From an uncultured Acetatifactor sp. (GTDB lineage: Bacteria; Bacillota; Clostridia; Lachnospirales; Lachnospiraceae), in NCBI GenBank assembly GCA_934394515.1, contig CAKRRU010000013.1:1-35652 (forward strand): a DNA stretch of 35,652 nucleotides. The letters are read 5' to 3'. Below, in pieces: positions 16,963 to 23,831 of the stretch. The notes under the pieces were generated by a model. It searched no databases. It saw only the letters and a list, made by a program, of their open reading frames with translations, and was not told the DNA's origin. Every line of letters starts with the position of its first letter. Within the stretch, counting starts at the first letter, position 1. The translations under genes and the position numbers were made by a program.

Positions 16963-19089
16963 ATGGAAATCGACTTTAAAGATCCGAAATATTATACCAA
17001 CCGGGAACTCAGCTGGATATTGTTTGACAACAGAGTGCTGAATGAAGCCAGAGATAAGAGTATCCCTCTGTTTGAAAGGTTGAAGTTTTTAAGTATCACA
17101 GCGTCTAATCTGGATGAATTTTTCATGATCCGTGTGGCATCCTTAAAGGATATGGAGAATGCCGGTTATACCAAAAAAGACATTGCAGGCATGACTCCCA
17201 CGGAGCAGTTAAAGGCGCTGCATGTAGCAATCCATGAACTGGTGGATCTGCAATATTCCACATATAACCGTTCTTTACTTCCGCTTCTGGAGAAAAACGG
17301 ACTGCATATCATCAGAGAGCATGAGCAGCTGACGGCGGAGGAAGCAGCGTATGTGGATCAGTATTTTCAGGAAAATGTGTATCCCGTGCTGACCCCCATG
17401 GCAGTGGATTCTTCCAGACCGTTCCCTTTGATCCGCAATAAATCTCTGAACATCGGAGCCATGGTGCGGAAGAAGAACAGCAATGAGGAACTGGAATTTG
17501 CCACCGTACAGGTGCCCAGCGTCTTGAGCCGTGTGGTACGGATCCCGTCCAAAGGCAAGGCCCGCAAGATCATTTTACTGGAAGAGATCATCGAACGGAA
17601 TATGGATAAGCTGTTCCTGAATTATGACATTGTTTGTGCCCATCCTTTCCGGATCATGCGAAATGCGGATCTGAGCATTGATGAAGATGAGGCGGCAGAT
17701 CTGTTAAAAGAGATTGAAAAGCAGTTAAAGAAGCGTCAGTGGGGCGAAGCCATCCGTCTGGAAGTGGAAAGCGGCATGGATAAACGGCTGCTGAAGATCA
17801 TTAAAAAGGAACTCAACATCGAGTCCGAAAATATTTATGAGATCGAAGGCCCTTTAGATCTGACGGTACTGATGAAAATCTACGGATTGGATGGTTTTGA
17901 CCATTTAAAGACTCCAAAGTATGAGCCTCAGCAGTCACCGGCACTTCCCGCAGGCTGCAATATTTTCGAGGAGATCCGCAAGGGAGATATCCTCTTACAT
18001 CATCCGTTCCAGAGCTTTACGCCGGTGGTGGATTTCATCCGTCAGGCGGCAAGAGACCCGGAAGTACTGGCTATCAAGCAGACGTTGTATCGTGTCAGCG
18101 GCAATTCTCCGATCATAGCGGCACTGGCCCAGGCCGCCGAGAATGGCAAACAGGTCACGGTTCTGGTGGAACTGAAAGCCCGTTTCGATGAAGAGAATAA
18201 TATTGTCTGGGCGAGAATGCTGGAAAAGGCAGGCTGCCATGTTATTTACGGACTGGTGGGATTAAAGACCCATTCCAAGATCACACTGGTGGTTCGCAGA
18301 GAAGAGGATGGCATCCGCAGATACGTCCATCTGGGCACAGGTAACTACAACGATGCTACGGCAAAGCTGTATACGGATGTGGGAATGTTGACCTGTGCGG
18401 AGCGCATCGGCGAGGATGCCACGGCAGTATTCAATATGCTGTCCGGTTATTCGGAGCCGCTGTTCTGGAACAAACTGGCATTGGCACCGTTATGGCTGAA
18501 GGATAAGTTCCTGCATCTGATCGAGCGAGAGAAAAATTATGCACTGGAGGGAAAACAGGCGCATATCATTGCCAAGATGAACTCCCTCTGCGATAAGGAT
18601 ATTATCCGAGCTCTGTACGAAGCAAGTGCCGCAGGTGTGAAGATCGAGCTGATTGTCAGAGGCATCTGCTGTCTGAAGGTGGGAATCCCCGGCGTCAGTG
18701 AGAATATCAGTGTCAGATCCATTGTAGGCAACTTCCTGGAGCACAGCCGTATTTTCTATTTTGCAAATGACGACCATTACGAGATCTATTGCGGAAGTGC
18801 CGACTGGATGCCCCGTAATCTGGAGCGTCGTGTGGAGATTTTGTTCCCGGTAGACCGGCCTGAACTGAAGGAGGAACTGTTACATATTCTGAACAGTCAG
18901 CTGAAGGATAATGTGAAGGCTTCTATTTTGCAGCCGGATGGCAGTTATGTGAAGCAGGACAAGAGAGGAAAACAGTTGTTTAACTCACAGGATGCGTTCT
19001 GCCTGGAAGCAATTCAAAAAGCGAAGGAGGCTGCGGGAGAGTCTGTGACAGAGAGCAGAACCTTTATCCCGGAGACACATCATGAATAA
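16963..19089 (+). CDS. ppk1: Polyphosphate kinase Ppk1
   Basis: The kinase reversibly transfers the gamma phosphate of ATP onto polyphosphate. The 708-residue protein has the family architecture: N domain (YYTNRELSWILFDNRVLNEA at 10-30, SNLDEFFMIRV), head domain, and two PLD-like C domains. The autophosphorylated His is H437 in GLKTHSKITL; the second domain contains EHSRIFYFAND and GSADWMPRNLERRVE. GGGAGGCAGCAGGG precedes the ATG. Its last eight bases overlap the maf start. Complete and typical. Confidence 0.97.
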   Translation: MEIDFKDPKYYTNRELSWILFDNRVLNEARDKSIPLFERLKFLSITASNLDEFFMIRVASLKDMENAGYTKKDIAGMTPTEQLKALHVAIHELVDLQYSTYNRSLLPLLEKNGLHIIREHEQLTAEEAAYVDQYFQENVYPVLTPMAVDSSRPFPLIRNKSLNIGAMVRKKNSNEELEFATVQVPSVLSRVVRIPSKGKARKIILLEEIIERNMDKLFLNYDIVCAHPFRIMRNADLSIDEDEAADLLKEIEKQLKKRQWGEAIRLEVESGMDKRLLKIIKKELNIESENIYEIEGPLDLTVLMKIYGLDGFDHLKTPKYEPQQSPALPAGCNIFEEIRKGDILLHHPFQSFTPVVDFIRQAARDPEVLAIKQTLYRVSGNSPIIAALAQAAENGKQVTVLVELKARFDEENNIVWARMLEKAGCHVIYGLVGLKTHSKITLVVRREEDGIRRYVHLGTGNYNDATAKLYTDVGMLTCAERIGEDATAVFNMLSGYSEPLFWNKLALAPLWLKDKFLHLIEREKNYALEGKQAHIIAKMNSLCDKDIIRALYEASAAGVKIELIVRGICCLKVGIPGVSENISVRSIVGNFLEHSRIFYFANDDHYEIYCGSADWMPRNLERRVEILFPVDRPELKEELLHILNSQLKDNVKASILQPDGSYVKQDKRGKQLFNSQDAFCLEAIQKAKEAAGESVTESRTFIPETHHE

Positions 19090-19840
19090 GAAAATCATAC
19101 TGGCATCCGCCTCCCCGAGGAGACGGGAGCTTTTGACACAGATCGGACTCGACTTCGAAGTCGTAGTCAGCGAGACAGAAGAAAAAATTACTTCCACGGA
19201 GCCTGCGAAGGTAGTGGAAGAACTGTCCGCACAGAAAGCACAGGCGGTGTGGGGATGGATGCATTTACAGACAGATGAAGTTCCCCCGGCTTCCGATAAA
19301 AATACTGTGACAGGTAATGCTCCGACATCGGTGGACGATGCAGAAGACGGTAGTGCAGATTTGCCTGGGCATGCAGCAAAATATGTAGATCAGACACAGG
19401 GATACCATAACGTGAGAGGCAGTGGAGAAGAAAAGGCTGCCGCACAGGGTAACATTGTGATCGGTGCTGATACTGTAGTGGCCTGTGACGGAAGGATTCT
19501 TGGAAAGCCAAAAACTGTGGCTGACGCCATGACAATGCTGCAGTTGCTGCAGGGAAGAGCACATGAGGTATACACGGGAGTGACGATCCTGTATGATGAG
19601 AACGGCGAGCAGTGCAAACAGACTTTCCATGAGAGGACCACTGTACATTTCTGCCCCATGAGTGAAGAAGAGATCCGCGAATACGTAGACACCGGGGATC
19701 CTATGGACAAGGCCGGTGCGTACGGGATCCAGGGATTCTGTGCGAGATATATTCAGGGAATCGAGGGAGACTATAATAACGTTGTAGGACTTCCGGTGGG
19801 CAGAGTCTATCAGGAGCTGCGCAAATTACAGCTGTTGTAA
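19082..19840 (+). CDS. maf: Maf-family nucleotide pyrophosphatase with a large internal insertion
   Basis: Maf proteins hydrolyse non-canonical or modified NTPs to monophosphates. The N-terminus ILASASPRRRELLTQIGLDFEV (6-27), the central GADTVVACDGRILGKPK (128-144) and the C-terminal GDPMDKAGAYGIQGFCARYIQGIEGDYNNVVGLPV are canonical. At 252 residues it is about 55-60 longer than usual. The surplus lies at about residues 57-124, a polar Asp/Gly/Ser-rich stretch between the first helices and the GADTVV strand. The reading frame stays open, so it is not a frameshift. The start overlaps the ppk1 stop by 8 nt, with GGAG 7 nt upstream, which implies translational coupling. Confidence 0.92.
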   Translation: MNKKIILASASPRRRELLTQIGLDFEVVVSETEEKITSTEPAKVVEELSAQKAQAVWGWMHLQTDEVPPASDKNTVTGNAPTSVDDAEDGSADLPGHAAKYVDQTQGYHNVRGSGEEKAAAQGNIVIGADTVVACDGRILGKPKTVADAMTMLQLLQGRAHEVYTGVTILYDENGEQCKQTFHERTTVHFCPMSEEEIREYVDTGDPMDKAGAYGIQGFCARYIQGIEGDYNNVVGLPVGRVYQELRKLQLL

Positions 19841-20117
19841 CAGATACGGTTATTGTATCACGAATGTAGTAATAAGGTCCTTATTGCAGTGACAAATCAA
19901 AAATACGGCAATACAAAGTAACTCTTATCGCGTCATCAAATTTGAAATTTGATGATGGGAATCCACGATTCACATTGCGACTACATCTGACGCAAGAAAG
20001 TGTCTGCAGAATGGAGATTAGTGTGAAAAATAAATTTTCACACGCGAGATTTGTGTCTGCGCACACTTGACACAAACTCGTTATGCGCAAAGAGCGTGCG
20101 CGGAAGTGAGGATTAAA
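19841..20117 (+). other. Hairpin-rich intergenic leader before the HAD gene
   Basis: There is no gene in these 277 bp. Stems in order: CATCAAATTT/AAATTTGATG (19934-19954, one-base loop), TTGCG/CGCAA (19975-19995), GTGTGAAAA/TTTTCACAC (20021-20043), CGAG+TTTGTGTC/GACACAAACTCG (20045-20080) and GCGCA/TGCGC (20085-20101). The last ends right at the ribosome binding site of the next gene. It may be a structured leader or a dispersed palindromic repeat; no promoter is obvious. Confidence 0.5.
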
Positions 20118-20771
20118 ATGAAAAAAGCAACAATATTTGATTTGGACGGAACTTTATCCGATTCTATTATGAGCATGAAATACAGCGGAGACAAGACCAT
20201 GGCGGAATTCGGCTACGGTCCTTTTTCCGTGCAGGATTATAAATATTTTGTAGGTGACGGTGCTGCCAATCTGGTAAAACGAGCCCTGATTAAGGGCGGC
20301 GATACCGAACTGGTTCATTTTGATGCGGCATACGCCAGATATAAGGAGATCTTCCAGACCAATTGTATGTATCAGGTGAAACCCTACGAGGGAATCCCCG
20401 AACTATTGGAAGCACTGAAAAAATGTGGCATGAAGATTGCCGTATTGTCCAATAAACCGCATCATGCGACAGTGGATGTCATCGAGAGCCTGTTCGGCAA
20501 GGGATATTTTGATGTGGTACAGGGACAGGTGGACGGCATTCCCATTAAGCCGGATCCTGCCGGAGTATTCCGTATCCTGGACAAGTTCGGATGCACTGCC
20601 GATCAGGTGCTGTACATGGGTGACACTGCTACCGACATGAAGACCGGCAAAGCGGCAGGTGCTTTCACCGTCGGTGTCCTGTGGGGCTTCCGCGACCGCA
20701 CCGAACTCGAAGACGGACATGCTGACGCCATTATCGCAAAGCCTGCGGAGCTACTTCAGTTTTGCGAGTAA
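20118..20771 (+). CDS. HAD-family phosphatase, phosphoglycolate phosphatase-like
   Basis: A 217-residue haloacid dehalogenase-type hydrolase. Motif I is FDLDGTLSDS (nucleophile and acid Asp), motif II is the VLSN of IAVLSNKPHH, the motif III Lys is in GIPIKPDP, and motif IV is MGDTATDMKTGKAAG. The helical cap between motifs I and II matches the Gph/PGMB subfamily. Its substrate is uncertain (phosphoglycolate, sugar phosphate or nucleotide). Weak GAGG precedes the ATG at 20118; the upstream in-frame start would lie inside a hairpin. It is flanked on both sides by unusual palindromic intergenic DNA. Confidence 0.92.
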   Translation: MKKATIFDLDGTLSDSIMSMKYSGDKTMAEFGYGPFSVQDYKYFVGDGAANLVKRALIKGGDTELVHFDAAYARYKEIFQTNCMYQVKPYEGIPELLEALKKCGMKIAVLSNKPHHATVDVIESLFGKGYFDVVQGQVDGIPIKPDPAGVFRILDKFGCTADQVLYMGDTATDMKTGKAAGAFTVGVLWGFRDRTELEDGHADAIIAKPAELLQFCE

Positions 20772-20804
20772 ATTGAAAGTTAATTTGTTTGCAAACCTGT
20801 CGCC

Positions 20805-20945
20805 GTAGCCCCGATTGCATATAAGAAACGCTGACATCACTTGCGTTCGGAAACAGACGTAGCGGTACATAAGCGGTCAAAGTACGCCCGCTAAGTACCG
20901 ACGTCTGTTTACGGTCAGCTTATTCTTATATGCAACCGGGGCTAC
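20805..20945. repeat. 141-bp near-perfect palindrome (module A)
   Basis: The left arm at 20805-20835 (begins GTAGCCCCGATTGCATATAA) matches the reverse complement of 20914-20945 with only a few differences. Nested inside are AAACAGACGT (20851-20860) with ACGTCTGTTT (20901-20910) and GGTAC (20864-20868) with GTACC (20895-20899). The whole unit could extrude as a cruciform or fold as one long RNA hairpin; MITE-like. Confidence 0.7.
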
Positions 20946-20960
20946 TGGGTTACTGAAAAC

Positions 20961-21332
20961 TTTAGAACCACAGAATTTCCAGAGTGAGCAGATAACTTTG
21001 GGAGTTTGGGTTTGTTCAGAGTGTTTTGGGTCTATACAGAAAAATTGCGTTAAATGATCCCTTTTTCTGGCAATATCTATAGAAATATCCCGAAAATGGG
21101 TCTATACAAAAAAACTTGTTCAGGAGATACTCAAAATAAGAAAAATGAGTATCTCAGAAGAAAATTTTTCTGTATAGACCCATTTTTCTTATTTTGAAGG
21201 CATTTGACAGCTTCAAAAGTATCTGGAGAGAAGATTTTCTGCTATAGACCCACGCATCAGAAAACGTCCATTTTTCAAATATATTTAATGTACGGCAGCG
21301 ACTATTACTTGGAAGTTTTAGAACCACAGAAT
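20961..21332. repeat. 16-bp direct repeat framing module B
   Basis: TTTAGAACCACAGAAT is exact at 20961-20976 and 21317-21332, 356 bp apart. The pair encloses the GGGTCTATA repeats. It could be a duplicated target, a recombination site pair, or the conserved end of two related elements. Confidence 0.6.
21028..21251. repeat. GGGTCTATA inverted and direct repeats (module B)
   Basis: GGGTCTATACAGAAAAATT at 21028-21046 is perfectly inverted at 21163-21181. Further copies are TGGGTCTATACA (21097-21108) and inverted TATAGACCCA (21243-21252). Between them GAGATACTC/GAGTATCTC (21124-21132, 21147-21155), a 17-bp inverted pair (21131-21147, 21181-21197) and TTTTGAAG/CTTCAAAA (about 21193-21219) offer competing foldings. 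Confidence 0.7.
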
Positions 21333-21538
21333 GCCTTCTGGAAGCTGTTTGTCGGAGAGTGTTGATATTCCCTTAAGAAGTGGTTGGGAAACAGGGTGGA
21401 GCGAACACGATGTTCGCGACAGGCGGTCGGCGACATGGATGTCGCCTAGAGCCGTGCCCGTCCCTCTACCATATATGATATCCACTTCTTTAGGGAATTC
21501 ACACTCGGAGACGTTACAGCTGCCAGAAGACATTCTGT
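21326..21538. repeat. Long imperfect hairpin with two tight inner hairpins (module C)
   Basis: Arms 21326-21382 and 21482-21538 are imperfect reverse complements over about 57 nt (shared blocks ACAGAATG, CTTCTGG, AGCTGT, ATTCCCT, AAGAAGTGG). The loop contains GCGAACA/TGTTCGC and GGCGACAT/ATGTCGCC hairpins. The mismatches keep the pairing overall, suggesting selection on structure or decay of a perfect palindrome. Confidence 0.65.
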
Positions 21539-21579
21539 CCGTTCCGGGAGTTCGTCCCTTTGCTTCATTAACTTTCAAG

Positions 21580-22443
21580 TTACCGATCTTCCTCTTTTCT
21601 CTTACCTCTCCGCCGAAAATATATCAGCACCCCAATGGATATCAGTCCCTCCACAAGATAGATGGCTGTATGCACATTGAGAATTCGCACCAATCTTTCA
21701 GGGCTGTCCAGGTGAAATAAGATATCACGATATCCTGCGCACACATACATGGTGGTAGCTGCCAGTACGAAACCGGGATGTACTCCGGTTTTCTCCGTGA
21801 TCATCCGGTAGATTTCGAACGCCAGCAAGGAAACATTTAAAAGCGAGATTACGATCAGTTCCGCATTTAGGGCAGGGCCTACGGCTATCAGTTCCACTAC
21901 TCTGGAAAGATTTCCCAAAAGTACTTCCATCATAATCACATACGTAGACACAATCGCCACAAGAAGCGAGATACCGCATACCATTGTCATCTGTTTGCTG
22001 CTTCGATCTATGGTGACAGTACCCGTTTTGCTCTGCTGGACGCCGACATAGATCAGCATTCCGAGTACCAGCGCCAACGTTATCACATACACACTTCCAA
22101 AACCATACCCGATCATACAACAATAGAGCAGGATTCCCAATACCACCATGCACGCAATCATCTGCCGCTGCTTCCGCCGTTCCTGCTGTTTCGCCAGTCT
22201 TACGACTTCTGTCACTGCCTGCTTTCCGTCCGTAGACCGCTCTCCGGTCACAATGTCCTGAATCGGCAGTTCTAAAAGCTCAGACAAATTCTCCAGAACA
22301 CTGATATCCGGGAAGCTGTCTCCGTTCTCCCAACGGGAAATCGCTTTATTGGTCACTCCCAACAACTCCCCCAGTTCACTTTGTGTATAATTTTTATTTT
22401 GTCTGGCTTCCCGGATCAGATTGCCCGTTTTCTGCTTATCCAT
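21580..22443 (-). CDS. XRE-family HTH regulator with C-terminal membrane domain
   Basis: A 287-residue protein. Residues about 5-65 form an XRE/Cro-type helix-turn-helix (LIREARQNKNYTQSELGELLGVTNKAISRWENGDSFPDI). After a basic linker, four or five hydrophobic helices follow (MIACMVVLGILLYCCMIGYG, VYVITLALVLGMLIYVGV and others). Such HTH-plus-membrane proteins are common in Firmicutes and may tether a DNA-binding domain to the membrane to sense envelope state; targets are unknown. GGGAGGAAA precedes the ATG. The stop lies 2 bp from the inverted-repeat mosaic. A terminator-like hairpin lies in its upstream leader. Confidence 0.88.
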   Translation of the reverse strand: MDKQKTGNLIREARQNKNYTQSELGELLGVTNKAISRWENGDSFPDISVLENLSELLELPIQDIVTGERSTDGKQAVTEVVRLAKQQERRKQRQMIACMVVLGILLYCCMIGYGFGSVYVITLALVLGMLIYVGVQQSKTGTVTIDRSSKQMTMVCGISLLVAIVSTYVIMMEVLLGNLSRVVELIAVGPALNAELIVISLLNVSLLAFEIYRMITEKTGVHPGFVLAATTMYVCAGYRDILFHLDSPERLVRILNVHTAIYLVEGLISIGVLIYFRRRGKRKEEDR

Positions 22444-22610
22444 AAAAAATTTCCTCCCTATGATTTCTTATGCACATTTGTGATTTTATAGTAACAAAGC
22501 AAGCCCAAAACGGCAATCCATTGTAACGAGACTTTCTCATTTTGCCACATATCTTCTTTTCCCACGCAACCCCGTGTCTTCTTACCGCGGCACCACTACG
22601 CAGCGGAACT

Positions 22611-22650
22611 AAAAAAGTCCCCTCGGCGAGGGGGAGTGTGTACCGAGGGG
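22611..22650 (-). terminator. Terminator-like hairpin in the XRE leader
   Basis: On the minus strand CCCCTC (22633-22628) pairs with GAGGGG (22624-22619), followed by ACTTTTTT. An upstream CCCCTCGG (22650-22643) can also pair with CCGAGGGG. No minus gene lies upstream, so if transcribed it would attenuate the XRE gene. Confidence 0.5.
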
Positions 22651-22752
22651 ATAGAGAGAAAAGTATTTTGTTGAAAGAGGCGGGTTCCTTTTTCAAGTAT
22701 TATAATACCGTAATTTATTTATATTTACTAAGGATTTTATGGGGAAATTTCA

Positions 22753-22781
22753 TTGAAAATACTGTTTTTTTGTGGTATTCT
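22753..22781 (+). promoter_or_regulatory. Promoter for the AraC-family gene
   Basis: TTGAAA (22753-22758) and TATTCT (22776-22781) are separated by 17 bp; the start codon is about 94 nt downstream of the -10 box. Confidence 0.55.
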
Positions 22782-22874
22782 GACAGCAGCTTCAATATAG
22801 CGACTGCAGTTTGGGAAAACAGATCAATCATACGGCAAAATACAGGAATGCGCATAGAAAGTGAGGGCTCAGAC

Positions 22875-23831
22875 ATGGACATCACAAGCAAGAACGGAAA
22901 ACGCGGCAGGAAAGATATCGACCGAATCATCGTGGAAAAAGGTCGCAGAGGTGATTTCTCTCCCCTGCAGCCGGATCATTATCACAATTTTTATGAAATT
23001 TTCTATCTGTGGTCTGGGAGCTGCCGTTTCCTGTTAAAGGACACCGTCTATCAGTTGGAAGCCGGGGATCTGGTATTTATTGCTCCGGGCGAACTGCATC
23101 ACTCTCTGTATTCCGCCGGTGAAGTCTGCGAGATCGTTATGATCTATTTTAAGGAGGACTATCTGCATTTATCGAGTTTTCCTGCTACAGCCGATTCTTC
23201 CGAATCTCCAGCACCGAATGGGCATTCCGCTCTTAATATGCCTGCAACTTACAATACATTTTCTTCCAACAGTATCACTCCTGCAACAAATAACCGGGAA
23301 GATACCAGCGGAAAACTCCATTCCTTCATGGGCAGTATCCCTGCGGTATATCAGGATGCCCTGCACTCTCTGCTGACACGGATGCTCACGGAGAATTCCC
23401 GTTTTGACCAATATTCCGAGCATTTTGAGCGCTGCTATCTGGAAGAGCTGCTGTTAATGCTGATGCGTCATTCCGTCATGAACGAAAAGGAGCCGGATCT
23501 GCTGAATTCCCGGGATGCGGATATTCTGCTCGCCACCAAATATATTTACAACAATTTCCGCAACCCTCTGACACTGGAGGAGGTATCATCCGTGGCTTCC
23601 CTAAGTCCTACCTACTTCAGCAAAAAGTTCAAGCTGATCACCGGCATGGGATTCAAGGAATACTTAAACTTCGTGCGGTTAAAACACTCACAGACGGCAC
23701 TTCTCACCACGAATAGTTCCATCACCGACATTGCATTGGAATACGGCTTCAATGACAGCAATTATTTTAAGGATCTGTTTAAAAAAGTTTACGGAAAATC
23801 TCCTCGGGAATATCGTAAAAATCCGGACTGA
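22875..23831 (+). CDS. AraC-family transcriptional regulator with cupin sensor domain
   Basis: A 318-residue regulator. The N-terminal cupin segment HYHNFYEIFYLWSGSCRFLLKDTVYQLEAGDLVFIAPGELHHS (35-77) is typical of sugar or small-ligand sensing AraC proteins. A Ser/Pro/Thr-rich stretch follows (about residues 100-150), longer than usual. The last 100 residues form two HTH motifs (LTLEEVSSVASLSPTYFSKKFK and SITDIALEYGFNDSNYFKDLFKKVYGKSPREYR). The start at 22875 is chosen because GTGAGGG lies 7 nt upstream. No catabolic genes are adjacent, so the target is unknown. Its last 53 bp overlap the 3' end of the opposite gene. Confidence 0.92.
   Translation: MDITSKNGKRGRKDIDRIIVEKGRRGDFSPLQPDHYHNFYEIFYLWSGSCRFLLKDTVYQLEAGDLVFIAPGELHHSLYSAGEVCEIVMIYFKEDYLHLSSFPATADSSESPAPNGHSALNMPATYNTFSSNSITPATNNREDTSGKLHSFMGSIPAVYQDALHSLLTRMLTENSRFDQYSEHFERCYLEELLLMLMRHSVMNEKEPDLLNSRDADILLATKYIYNNFRNPLTLEEVSSVASLSPTYFSKKFKLITGMGFKEYLNFVRLKHSQTALLTTNSSITDIALEYGFNDSNYFKDLFKKVYGKSPREYRKNPD

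Larger units (their letters stand above)
20772..21579. repeat. 808-bp non-coding mosaic of inverted repeats bounded by a 12-bp inverted pair
   Basis: No credible gene exists here. TTGAAAGTTAAT at 20773-20784 recurs as its exact reverse complement ATTAACTTTCAA at 21567-21578. Inside are three separate palindromic modules: a 141-bp near-perfect cruciform (20805-20945), a GGGTCTATA repeat module (21028-21251) and a long hairpin with about 57-nt arms (21326-21538). A 16-bp direct repeat frames the middle module. It resembles nested miniature mobile elements, or possibly a large structured RNA. I do not recognise any family. Confidence 0.65.
22444..22874. other. 431-bp divergent control region between XRE and AraC genes
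   Basis: No gene was found. It contains a minus-strand terminator-like hairpin (22611-22633), a GTATTATAATAC palindrome near 22700 that may be part of a minus-strand promoter, and the plus-strand AraC promoter (22753-22781). The AraC frame stays open upstream of 22875 but reads like non-coding sequence there. Confidence 0.6.

Noticed and set aside
21028..21252. Possible CRISPR array from repeated GGGTCTATA motifs
   Set aside because: The copies are in both orientations, irregularly spaced and partly degenerate, and no cas genes are present.
21331..21720. 129-codon open frame on the plus strand
   Set aside because: It runs through the long hairpin and into the antisense of the XRE gene, with no ribosome binding site and no domain.
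22575..22605. T-box-like sequence (GTGGTGCCGCGG on the minus strand) near a terminator
   Set aside because: The order is wrong: the terminator hairpin comes before the motif on that strand. No specifier stem is seen and the downstream gene is a regulator, not an amino-acid gene.
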